In this document: positions 1-6,875 of the stretch, in pieces | How the letters are laid out: each line of letters begins with the position of its first letter | Position numbering within the stretch: the first letter of the stretch is position 1 | Source of the DNA: Acidobacteriota bacterium | Lineage (GTDB): Bacteria > Acidobacteriota > Terriglobia > Bryobacterales > Bryobacteraceae | Assembly (NCBI GenBank): GCA_023380575.1 | Contig: JAMCRM010000076.1 | Location: forward strand, 1-6,916 | Reading direction: 5' to 3' | Length of the DNA: 6,916 nucleotides | Position numbers and translations under genes: made by a program | Notes under the pieces: model-generated | Seen by the model: the letters and a program-made list of their open reading frames with translations, nothing else | What the model was told of the DNA's origin: nothing | Database searches by the model: none

Positions 1-2014
1 CGCTATCCGACCAACGATTTCTACACGCTGCCGCTGGTGGCGGAGCGCGACTCTACCGGCCAGGAATTGAAGGTGAAGGTGAGGCTGCCGACGGGAAATG
101 TCTTAATCCAGGTCTGGCGCCTGGATGTGGGACGAACCAGGCTCTACCTGCTGGATACGAACATTCCGGATAACCCGCTTCCTCAGGATCGGGACATCAC
201 CGATTCGCTCTATGGGGGTGACATTGATACGCGCATCCGCCAGGAGATCGTGCTCGGCATCGGCGGACTGCGGGCGTTGCAGGCGGTAGGCCTGGAGCCG
301 ACGGTTTACCACATGAACGAAGGCCATTCGGCGTTCCTGGCCCTGGAGCGGATCCGGATCCTGATGAAGCAGTACGAGCTGACCTTCGAGGAGGCGCTCG
401 AGGCTTCGCGGACGAACAACGTCTTCACGACGCATACACCGGTGCCGGCCGGCATCGACCTGTTCGATCCCGGCCTCATGTACCATTATTTTCACGAATA
501 CTGCACGGCGCTGAACATTGAGTTCGACCAACTGATGAGTCTGGGGCGCCGGAGCCCCGCCAACCGCGATGAGCGTTTTTCCATGGCCGTGCTGGCCTTG
601 AAAACTTCCGCGCATCGCAACGCGGTCAGCCGGTTGCACCGGCAGGTTTCGCAGGAAATGTGGCACGATCTCTGGCCGGAACTGCCGATCTGGGAAGTGC
701 CGATCACTTCGATCACCAACGGCGTCCATCTGCCGAGCTGGCTGAACGGCGATCTGGCGACACTGTACGATCAGTACCTGCAGCCGGACTGGCGCGAGCG
801 ATTCAGGGAACCGGAGATCTGGCAGCAGGTCGAGGAGATACCGGACGAGGAACTGATGGAAGCGCACCGGCGCCGTAAGCGGCGGCTGGTCAGTTTCGTG
901 CGCGCCCGGCAAACGGCATCGGCATTGCGCCGGCAGGCCCCGGCGGCCGAGATCCGCCATTCCGGCGACGTGCTTGACCCGAACGCTTTTACCATCGGAT
1001 TTGCGCGGCGGTTTGCCACGTACAAGCGAGCCACACTGCTGTTCCGGGACGTGCAGCGCCTCAAACGCATTCTCTGCAATCCGGAGCGTCCGGTGCAGGT
1101 GATCATTGCCGGGAAGGCCCATCCGCAAGACTACCCGGGTAAGACGTTCATTCGCGAGATCGTGCAGTTTTCGCGGGATCCCGAGCTCTGGAAACATGTC
1201 GTTTTCCTGGAGGATTACGACATGAAAGTGGCGCGGGAACTGGTGCAGGGCGTGGATCTCTGGCTGAACAACCCGCGGCGCGGAGAGGAAGCCTGCGGCA
1301 CCAGCGGGATGAAAGCCGGTATGAACGGAGTGCTGAACCTGAGCATTCTGGATGGCTGGTTCGACGAGGCATTCGAGCGCAGCGGCGGCTGGGCCATCGG
1401 CGACCGCGAAACTTATGCGGAAGACCAGGATGGCCTGCACGCCAGTGCCATCTATTACCTGCTGGAAAACGAGATCGTTCCCATGTTCTATGAGCGGCGC
1501 GATCAGACCCCGCGGGAATGGATGAAACGGGTGAAGCGGTCCCTCATGTACCTGAGCCCGCAGTTCGACGCGCGGCGCATGGTCACCGAATACATGACGC
1601 AGTTGTATGAGCCGGCACACCGGGCCTGGGTGCGGCTGCGCCGCGCGGAGTTCGCCGACGCGCGCGACCACGCCCGCTGGACCCGGCGTGTGCGCGAGGT
1701 CTGGGACCGCGTCCGTGGGCTCCGTTCTAAACGGCAAACCCGTTCCTGTGCGCGCGGCCGTCGATCTGGCCGGACTGAATACCGACGACGTTCGCGTCGA
1801 AGTGGTGATCGGCCGGGTGGGTGTGGATGGCGGACTGGAGGACACGGAAATCCAGGTCCTGCCGGCGATCGAGCAGAATGGCTCGGTAGCGGTGTTCGCC
1901 AAGGACATTGTCCCGGAACGAACCGGCCGTGTCGGCTATGCGCTGCGCATCAGCCCGAATCACTGTGAAGACCCGTTGACACGCCCCTGTACCAGCCTGT
2001 TGCGATGGGGATAG
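1..2014 (+). CDS. glgP: Alpha-glucan (glycogen/maltodextrin) phosphorylase, GT35 family, 5'-partial and frameshifted
   Basis: The enzyme phosphorolyses alpha-1,4-glucans to glucose-1-phosphate in the cytoplasm, using pyridoxal phosphate. The reading frame is open from base 1, so the true start lies upstream. The first codons (RYPTNDFYTLPL) match a point well inside the short bacterial phosphorylase type; I estimate roughly 190 N-terminal residues are missing from a family length near 850. Visible motifs, in order: YGGD (about 214-225), HMNEGHSAF (from 310), HTPVPAG (from 433), ITNGVH (about 712-729), RRFATYKR with phosphate-site Arg/Lys (1006-1029), AGKAHPQD, FLEDYDM, and GTSGMKAGMNG with the PLP Schiff-base lysine at codon 1312-1314. 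Frame 1 is correct through WDRVR (1702-1716). It then becomes an Arg/Gly-rich run to a TGA at 1966-1968. The genuine C-terminal domain continues in frame 2 to a TAG at 2012-2014. Family assignment is secure. Whether the frameshift is biological or an assembly error cannot be decided here. Confidence 0.93.
1715..2014 (+). pseudogene. glgP: C-terminal segment of glgP displaced into the second frame by a frameshift
   Basis: In frame 2 this stretch reads VGSVLNGKPVPVRAAVDLAG followed by LNTDDVRVEVVIGRV, and ends in SLLRWG. From memory this is the usual C-terminal beta-rich end of short-type alpha-glucan phosphorylases, including the closing 'LI-W-G'-like tail. It directly continues WDRVR in frame 1. 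Moving from frame 1 to frame 2 needs one extra base or two missing bases. Removing one G from the GGG run at 1717-1719 restores WDRVR-GS-VLNGKPVPVR without a gap. The frame has no plausible start of its own at the junction, so it is not a separate gene. If the shift is real, the protein loses its last ~95 family residues and gains about 83 unrelated basic residues. Confidence 0.85.
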
Positions 2015-2027
2015 CCGAAGACTTTGC

Positions 2028-2843
2028 ATGAGTGAAATTCCGCCCGTACCGCTGACGATCGAAGGCTCCGGTGTGCTCCACCAGATGCTGCGCGTGCGCT
2101 GGCCCGCGTGGAACGCGCTGCCCAGGGAGCGTCGGCAGGACATTGTCGCCGAAGCCCTGCCGGTGTTCCGTGAGATGGAGCGGACCGAAGGCGGCCAAAC
2201 CGCGCTGTTTCATATGCTCGGTCACAAGAGCGACCTGATGTTCCTGCATTTTCGCCGCGATCTCGAGGGCCTCAAGGCGGCCGAGTCGCGGTTGCCGCGG
2301 CTTGGAATCTCCGACTATCTGGAGCCGGTGCATTCCTACCTGTCGGTGGTCGAATTGGGGCTGTACGAATCCTCGGTGAAGGTATATGCCGGCCTGGTCG
2401 AACGGGGTGTCGAACCCTACTCGGAGGAATGGGACCGTGAAGTGGAAGCGGTGCTTTCCCGGCAGCGCGAGGCTATGGCGCCGCGGCTTCAGCCGGAAAT
2501 TCCCGCTTCGAAGTATGTCTGTTTCTATCCCATGAACCGCAGGCGCGGGGAAGCGAAGAACTGGTACCGGGAACCGATGACGGAACGCCAGCGCATGATG
2601 CGCGACCACGGTGCGATTGGACGGCGCTACGCGGGCCAGGTGAAACAGATCATATCCGGGTCCATCGGCTTCGACGATTGGGAGTGGGGAGTCGATCTGT
2701 TTGCCGACGACGCTCTCGCCTTCAAGAAGCTGATCTACGAAATGCGTTTCGACGAGGTCAGCGCGGTGTACGCCGATTTCGGCTCGTTTTACGTCGGCCT
2801 GCGGCTCAAAATCGACGACCTTCCCGCTGTGCTGGCGGAATGA
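2028..2843 (+). CDS. hemQ: Coproheme decarboxylase HemQ/ChdC (chlorite dismutase superfamily)
   Basis: HemQ performs the last step of coproporphyrin-dependent heme synthesis: peroxide-driven decarboxylation of two propionates of Fe-coproporphyrin III to give heme b, in the cytoplasm. The 271-residue protein has the two ferredoxin-like halves of the family. The diagnostic C-terminal half carries KYVCFYPM, NWYREPM, HGAIGRRYAGQVKQIISG and GFDDWEWGVDLF. Counting from the YPM motif, spacing matches the characterised Listeria enzyme as I remember it: catalytic Tyr167 (Y147), Met169 (M149), proximal heme ligand His194 (H174), Arg199 (R179) and Gln207 (Q187), with Arg153 in the R133 position. Gln207 separates it from true chlorite dismutases, which have Arg there. 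The ATG at 2028 fits the family N-terminus. Its Shine-Dalgarno is weak (GAAGA at 2017-2021). It lies 13 bp after glgP, so co-transcription is likely. It ends 7 bp from the convergent mqnC. Confidence 0.95.
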   Translation: MSEIPPVPLTIEGSGVLHQMLRVRWPAWNALPRERRQDIVAEALPVFREMERTEGGQTALFHMLGHKSDLMFLHFRRDLEGLKAAESRLPRLGISDYLEPVHSYLSVVELGLYESSVKVYAGLVERGVEPYSEEWDREVEAVLSRQREAMAPRLQPEIPASKYVCFYPMNRRRGEAKNWYREPMTERQRMMRDHGAIGRRYAGQVKQIISGSIGFDDWEWGVDLFADDALAFKKLIYEMRFDEVSAVYADFGSFYVGLRLKIDDLPAVLAE

Positions 2844-2850
2844 GCGCGGA

Positions 2851-3882
2851 TTAGTTCAGGAAGAGCGTCCGGTATAGCGTGTCGCGCTGTTTCGGGAGAA
2901 ATCCCGCATCGCGGATGATGCGGCGTAGTTCTTCTTCGCTGGCGTAGTTGCGGGTGCCGGCGGCTGAGACCACGTTTTCCTCGATCATGATGCTGCCCAC
3001 GTCGTTGCCGCCGAAGCGCAAGCCCAACTGGCAGGTTTTCAGCCCCTGCGTCACCCACGAGGCCTGCACGTTTTCAATGCCGTCCAGGTAAAGCCGGCAG
3101 ATCGCCAGCGTCTTCAGATATTCGACCGCGGTGGCCTCTTCCTTCACGAAGCGGCCCAGCGAGGTGTTCTCGCGCTGGAACGTCCAGGGGATAAACGCCG
3201 TGAACCCGCCGGTGTCCTCCTGGATTCTGCGCACGGTTTCCAGGTGATTCATGCGCTGCTCCAGCGTTTCGCCGCAGCCGAACATCATGGTGGCGGTGGT
3301 GGGCATGCCCAGCGCGTGGGCCGTGCGATGCACATCCACCCATTCCTGCTGCGAGCACTTCAGACGGCTGATGCGATGCCGGACATCGTCGTCCAGGATT
3401 TCGGCGCCGCCGCCCGGTATCGAGTCGAGACCGGCATCGCGCAGCCGGGCGATGGTGTCCCGGAGGGAAAGCCCGCTGACCGCGGCGATATTGCCGATCT
3501 CCGGCGCCGACAGGCAGTGCAGATGAATGCGGAAGCGCTGCTTGATCGACCGGAACAGATCTTCGTACCATTCGATCTTGAGGCCGGGGTGCAAGCCGCC
3601 CTGCATCAGGACGCCGGTTCCGCCGAGATCGATCGTCTCCTGGATCTTCTCAAAGACGATTTCCTTGGGTAACAGGTAGCCCTCCGCGTGGCCGAGAGGC
3701 CGGTAAAAGGCGCAGAAGCTGCAATACTCGGTGCAGAAATTGCTGTAGTTGGTAGTGCGGTCGATGATGTATGTGACGACACCTTCGGGGTGCAGTTTAC
3801 GGCGGAGCGCATCGGCCGCCATGCCGATCCCGATCAAATCGCCGGATTGAAACAGATCCAGGGCTTCTTCACGCGTGAGCAT
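2851..3882 (-). CDS. mqnC: Cyclic dehypoxanthinyl futalosine synthase MqnC (radical SAM)
   Basis: MqnC cyclises dehypoxanthine futalosine to its cyclic form in the futalosine pathway of menaquinone synthesis, using a 4Fe-4S cluster and S-adenosylmethionine. The 343-residue protein looks complete. The radical SAM motif C-x3-C-x2-C is at Cys50, Cys54 and Cys57 (FCTEYCSFCAFYRPL). It is followed by GVLMQGGLHP and EWYEDLF, then HLHCLSAPEI, SIPGGGAEIL, TATMMFGCGET, and FIPWTFQRENT. The C-terminal block QASWVTQG, RFGGNDVGSIMIEENVVSAAG is typical of MqnC. The YIIDRTTNYSNFC context and the GVLMQGGLHP block favour MqnC over its paralogue MqnE (aminofutalosine synthase). The ATG at 3882 gives the standard family N-terminus (LTREEALDLF), but no Shine-Dalgarno precedes it; the 18 bases upstream are AT-rich. 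No other mqn gene is in the window. Confidence 0.95.
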   Translation of the reverse strand: MLTREEALDLFQSGDLIGIGMAADALRRKLHPEGVVTYIIDRTTNYSNFCTEYCSFCAFYRPLGHAEGYLLPKEIVFEKIQETIDLGGTGVLMQGGLHPGLKIEWYEDLFRSIKQRFRIHLHCLSAPEIGNIAAVSGLSLRDTIARLRDAGLDSIPGGGAEILDDDVRHRISRLKCSQQEWVDVHRTAHALGMPTTATMMFGCGETLEQRMNHLETVRRIQEDTGGFTAFIPWTFQRENTSLGRFVKEEATAVEYLKTLAICRLYLDGIENVQASWVTQGLKTCQLGLRFGGNDVGSIMIEENVVSAAGTRNYASEEELRRIIRDAGFLPKQRDTLYRTLFLN

Positions 3883-3923
3883 TCATTTCTAAAATAACAG
3901 ACCGCTTGGGGGCGTCCGCTGGG

Positions 3924-3957
3924 CTTTTCCACTTCGCCTGTGGAAAGAGCTGTGGAA
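3924..3957. repeat. Inverted plus direct repeat cluster (TTTCCAC / GTGGAAA), possible operator
   Basis: TTTCCAC at 3926-3932 and GTGGAAA at 3940-3946 form a perfect 7-bp inverted repeat around a 7-nt loop. The octamer CTGTGGAA occurs at 3938-3945 and again at 3950-3957, starting exactly 12 bp apart. There is no T-run beside the hairpin, so it does not look like an intrinsic terminator. Position 42-75 bp upstream of mqnC and about 115-150 bp upstream of the transporter would suit a transcription-factor site. Each copy is also one mismatch from the relaxed DnaA-box pattern TTWTNCACA. Function is inferred only. Confidence 0.4.
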
Positions 3958-4060
3958 TACCGGCATGCCACGGGTGTTTACATCCGAAATCCAAAGCGTT
4001 TCCGGCATTCTGCACCAGAACACAGCAGTGCGCATGACGGCGCCAAAAAACCGCGATAAT

Positions 4061-4066
4061 GGCGGA
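4061..4066 (+). promoter_or_regulatory. Ribosome binding site deciding the transporter start
   Basis: GGCGGA ends 6 nt before the ATG at 4073. The upstream in-frame ATGs at 3965 and 4034 lack any comparable purine-rich site. This supports 4073 as the start and a 454-residue protein whose first membrane helix begins after about 20 residues, as usual in the family. Confidence 0.55.
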
Positions 4067-4072
4067 ATAACC

Positions 4073-5437
4073 ATGGGAACGGCCATGCCCTACAGCGCGC
4101 GCGAACAGCGCGGCTGGTATATGTACGATTGGGCCGACTCGGCCTTCTCCAGCACGGTGGTGACGCTGTTTCTGGGGCCTTATCTGACGGCGCTGGCGGA
4201 GACCGCCGCCGGCGCCGGCGGGCGGGTGTACCCGCTGGGCATTCCGGTGGATCCGCGCTCGTGGTGGGGCTACCTCATCTCGCTCTCGGTGGTGATCGAG
4301 GCGGTGGCGCTTCCCATCGCCGGCACCATTGCGGATTTCAGCGCGCATAAGAAGCGGCTGCTCGCGGTCTTCGCCTATACGGGAGCGCTGGCGACCGTCG
4401 GGATGTTCTTCCTCACCGGAGGCGCGTACCTGGCGGGAGGTGTGCTGTTCCTGATCGCCAATGTCGCATTCGGCGCTTCGATCGTGGTGTACAACTCGTT
4501 CCTGCCGGACATCGCTCCGCCCGAGCAGCGCGATGCGGTGTCCTCGAAGGGATGGGGCATCGGCTATCTGGGTGGCGGGTTGCTGCTGGCGCTGAATCTG
4601 GCGCTGTTCGGCGGCGCGGGCGCCCTGCGGATTCCGCAGTCCATGACGGTGCGGGTCAATCTGGCATCGGCGGGCCTTTGGTGGGCGCTGTTCACCCTAA
4701 TTCCCCTGGCAAGACTTCGCAACCGCCCGCCGGGAAGGGTGCGCGGTGCCGGCGACGGGCTCCTGCGCGGCTTCCGCGATTTTGCCGGGACCCTGCGCCA
4801 GATGGGCCGCTATCCCCAGACGCTGCGGTTCCTGGTGGCATACCTGATCTATAACGACGCCGTGCAGACGGTGATCACGCTGGCCGCGCAGTTCGGTAAT
4901 GACGAACTGAAGATCCCGATGTCCAATCTGACGCTCGTGATTCTGATGGTGCAGTTCGTGGGCTTTTTCGGAGCCCTGTTGTTCGAACGGGTGGCGCGGT
5001 GGATCGGGGCGAAGGGCGCCGTGATGGTGAGCCTCCTGATCTGGACAGGCGCGCTGGTGGCGATCTATGCCTGGGTCCGCAATGAAGCGCGGTTTTTTAT
5101 TGTGGCGGCGATTGTGGCGATCGTTCTTGGCGGAACACAGGCCCTGAGCCGGTCGCTGTTCTCGCGGATGATTCCGAAGGGCAGGGAAGCCGAGTACTTC
5201 AGCCTCTACGAGATCAGCGATAAAGGCACGAGTTGGCTGTGCCCCTTGCTGTTCGCTCTGACACTGCAGTTCACGGGGAATTACCGGCTGGCCATTCTCT
5301 CGCTCATCACGTTCTTTATTGGCGGGCTGCTGGTGCTCATGACGGTGAACGTGCGGCGCGCGGAGGCCGAGGCGGGAAACGAACCGGCGCCGTGGATTGA
5401 ACTGGAGAATCCGGATGAGACAAAGCAATCCCATTAA
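4073..5437 (+). CDS. MFS transporter, UMF1 / Atg22-like family
   Basis: This is a polytopic inner-membrane protein of about 454 residues. It opens with the family hallmark GWYMYDWADSAFSSTV before the first helix. I count 12 hydrophobic segments: six before and six after a central basic loop (LARLRNRPPGRVRG, then a DFAGTLRQMGRYPQ stretch). Helix 2 is followed by the MFS-type turn ADFSAHKKR. VVYNSFLPDIAPPEQRDAVSSKGW after helix 4 is a further typical block. SLFSRMIPKGREAEYFSLYEISDKGTSW links helices 10 and 11, as in Atg22-like proteins. In yeast, Atg22 exports amino acids from the vacuole; bacterial UMF1 members have no firmly known substrate. The start at 4073 is chosen on its ribosome binding site and on family length. 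An ATG at 4085 is the next alternative. The 3' end overlaps the sulfatase start by 23 bp, so the two are likely translated in a coupled way. Confidence 0.9.
   Translation: MGTAMPYSAREQRGWYMYDWADSAFSSTVVTLFLGPYLTALAETAAGAGGRVYPLGIPVDPRSWWGYLISLSVVIEAVALPIAGTIADFSAHKKRLLAVFAYTGALATVGMFFLTGGAYLAGGVLFLIANVAFGASIVVYNSFLPDIAPPEQRDAVSSKGWGIGYLGGGLLLALNLALFGGAGALRIPQSMTVRVNLASAGLWWALFTLIPLARLRNRPPGRVRGAGDGLLRGFRDFAGTLRQMGRYPQTLRFLVAYLIYNDAVQTVITLAAQFGNDELKIPMSNLTLVILMVQFVGFFGALLFERVARWIGAKGAVMVSLLIWTGALVAIYAWVRNEARFFIVAAIVAIVLGGTQALSRSLFSRMIPKGREAEYFSLYEISDKGTSWLCPLLFALTLQFTGNYRLAILSLITFFIGGLLVLMTVNVRRAEAEAGNEPAPWIELENPDETKQSH
5404..5407 (+). promoter_or_regulatory. Ribosome binding site deciding the sulfatase start
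   Basis: GGAG lies 7 nt before the ATG at 5415, inside the transporter coding sequence. A TTG at 5397 in the same frame has no such site. This supports 5415 as the true start and places the Tat Arg pair at residues 15-16. Confidence 0.7.
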
Positions 5438-6875
5438 CCGGGTCGCGGCCATCGGCCGGCGTGACTTGCTGAAGGGCGGAATTGCCGCGGCGGGGCTTCC
5501 GCTGGCCACCTTCGCCCGGGCCGCGGCTACGGAGCGGCCCAATGTGCTGTTCATCGCCGTGGAGGATATACAGACCTGCCTCTCCTCTTACGGCAACCGC
5601 GTCTGCAAAACGCCCCATATCGACGCGCTGGCCGGGCGGGGCATGCGCTTCGATTATGCCGCAACCGCGTTTCCCCTATGCAACCCGACGCGTTCTTCGA
5701 TGCTTACGGGATTACGGCCTGCGACTACCGGCATCCATGGCAACGAACAAGACTGGAACGAAAATCTCGCTCCGGGCACCACCATGCCGGAGTGCTTCCG
5801 CGCCGGCGGCTACGAGACCGTTCGCGTCGGCAAGATCTATCACGCCGGCAACAAGAATCGTGTTTTCGACGACCGCGCGCGCTGGAGCCGCGTTATCGAC
5901 GAGCGCGAGGGATTGGGCAGGCCGAATTTAAAGGGAGGGCCGCCTCCGCGATTTCTCTACGACCAGCTCAGCGCGAAAGAGCGGGCGAAAGTCTACGATC
6001 AGCGTGCCTGGGAATGGGGACCGCAGGGCAAGGACGATCTGGACGGCGCCGATGGCGGCACTGCCGAACAGGCCGTTCGGATCCTGTCGCAAAAGCACGA
6101 GAAGCCGCTGTTCCTGGCTCTCGGTTTTCACAAGCCGCACCTGACGCTACGGGCGCCGCAGAAGTATTTCGATATGTACCCGCCGCGGGGCATCCCCCTG
6201 CCGGACTACCCGGCCGACGATCTGAGCGATGTTCCCCACCGGTACAGCCTCGCAAACCACAAGGCCTTCAGCGATGAGAAACGGCGCGAGGCCATTGCCG
6301 CTTATTACGCCTGTGTCTCTTACGTGGATGCCTGTGTGGGCCGCGTGATGGGCGCCCTGCGGGACTCCGGCCGCGACCGGAACACCATCGTGGTTTTCTG
6401 GGGCGATCACGGCTTTCATCTCGGCGAGCATCTGCTCTGGCAGAAGATGACGCTGTTCGAGGAGTCCTGCCGGGTACCTTTGATGATCGCAGCGCCGGGT
6501 GTCACGAAACCGGGCAGCGTGTGCCGCCGGCCTGTGGAGTGTGTGGATCTGTTTCCCACGCTGGCGGAGTTGTGCGGTGTGGCGTTGCCCGGGAAACTGG
6601 AAAGCATCAGCATGGCGCCGCTGCTCAAAGACCCGTCGCGCCCCTGGAAGAAGGGCGCGTTCACTTACATTAACAACGGCCTGACCGTGCGGAAGCTAAA
6701 GTGGCGCTACACCGAATGGGGCTCTCCGGAGAACGCCGAGCTCTATGACAAGGAAAAAGACCCGCGCGAGATCACGAACGTGGCCAAGGATCCGCGCTAT
6801 CAAGCCGCGGTGAGGGATCTGAGTGCCCTTCTTAGGGGCGGCTGGAAGGCGGCGCTGCCGGACAGGCGCGGCTAA
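5415..6875 (+). CDS. Tat-exported sulfatase, iduronate-2-sulfatase-like (FGly type I)
   Basis: The 486-residue enzyme is predicted to hydrolyse sulfate esters outside the cytoplasm. The N-terminus has a Tat signal (GRRDLLKGG at residues 14-22, a hydrophobic stretch, then FARAAA before TERPNVLF). The formylglycine site is Cys89 in CNPTRSSMLTG, fitting C-x-P-x-R. Against human iduronate-2-sulfatase as I recall it, matches include RVGKIYHAG (Lys140, His143), LGFHKPH (His239), YYACVSYVDACVGR, GDHGFHLGEH (Asp331, His332) and WQK (Lys344). The C-terminal AELYDKEKDPREITNVAKDP is typical. The first metal-binding acidic pair is Glu50-Asp51 rather than Asp-Asp. Activity would need Cys-to-formylglycine maturation by an enzyme encoded elsewhere. 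The substrate is unknown: similarity to the iduronate enzyme does not prove a glycosaminoglycan target, and sulfated algal or plant glycans are equally possible. It follows the transporter with a 23-bp overlap and complete stop at 6873-6875. Confidence 0.94.
   Translation: MRQSNPINRVAAIGRRDLLKGGIAAAGLPLATFARAAATERPNVLFIAVEDIQTCLSSYGNRVCKTPHIDALAGRGMRFDYAATAFPLCNPTRSSMLTGLRPATTGIHGNEQDWNENLAPGTTMPECFRAGGYETVRVGKIYHAGNKNRVFDDRARWSRVIDEREGLGRPNLKGGPPPRFLYDQLSAKERAKVYDQRAWEWGPQGKDDLDGADGGTAEQAVRILSQKHEKPLFLALGFHKPHLTLRAPQKYFDMYPPRGIPLPDYPADDLSDVPHRYSLANHKAFSDEKRREAIAAYYACVSYVDACVGRVMGALRDSGRDRNTIVVFWGDHGFHLGEHLLWQKMTLFEESCRVPLMIAAPGVTKPGSVCRRPVECVDLFPTLAELCGVALPGKLESISMAPLLKDPSRPWKKGAFTYINNGLTVRKLKWRYTEWGSPENAELYDKEKDPREITNVAKDPRYQAAVRDLSALLRGGWKAALPDRRG

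Larger units (their letters stand above)
3883..4072. promoter_or_regulatory. Divergent intergenic region between mqnC and the MFS transporter gene
   Basis: These 190 bp separate the divergent starts of mqnC (3882, minus) and the transporter (4073, plus), so promoters for both should lie here. An AT-rich patch (3883-3900, near TAAAATAAC) abuts the mqnC start and could hold a -10-like element or a weakly led start; I see no good sigma-70 -35 box for it. A GATAAT at 4055-4060 lies so close to the transporter start that it would give a leader of only a few bases, so it is doubtful. The central part carries the repeat cluster listed separately. The transporter frame is open back to an ATG at 3965, but the residues encoded from 3965 to 4072 are polar and do not resemble the family. 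Confidence 0.45.

Noticed and set aside
103..1908. 601-codon open frame on the minus strand, antisense to glgP
   Set aside because: It lies wholly over the well-supported phosphorylase gene. The translation is His/Arg/Pro-rich, with no recognisable domain, and it runs past the frameshift. This is the usual mirror frame of a GC-rich gene.
2893..2906. CGGGA-GAAA-TCCCG hairpin as a hemQ terminator
   Set aside because: The stem is only 5 bp, no T-run follows, and it lies within mqnC coding sequence about 50 nt past the hemQ stop.
3244..3672. Plus-strand open frames opposite mqnC
   Set aside because: mqnC is strongly supported by its cysteine motif and C-terminal blocks; the opposite frames show no recognisable features.
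3962..3969. GGCATGCC 8-bp palindrome in the divergent intergenic region
   Set aside because: It is a short GC-rich palindrome of a kind expected by chance; nothing pairs with it or repeats it nearby.
3965..4072. Longer transporter N-terminus from the ATG at 3965 (36 extra residues)
   Set aside because: The extra residues are polar and unlike the family, no ribosome site precedes 3965 or 4034, and GGCGGA sits at the correct distance from 4073.
5397..5414. TTG at 5397 as the sulfatase start
   Set aside because: The ATG at 5415 has a well-spaced GGAG and gives a normal Tat signal length; the TTG has no ribosome site.
4697..5554. 285-codon minus-strand open frame across the transporter end and sulfatase start
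   Set aside because: It covers two real plus-strand genes, has Arg/His/Gln-rich composition, and lacks hydrophobic or domain structure. It is a shadow frame.
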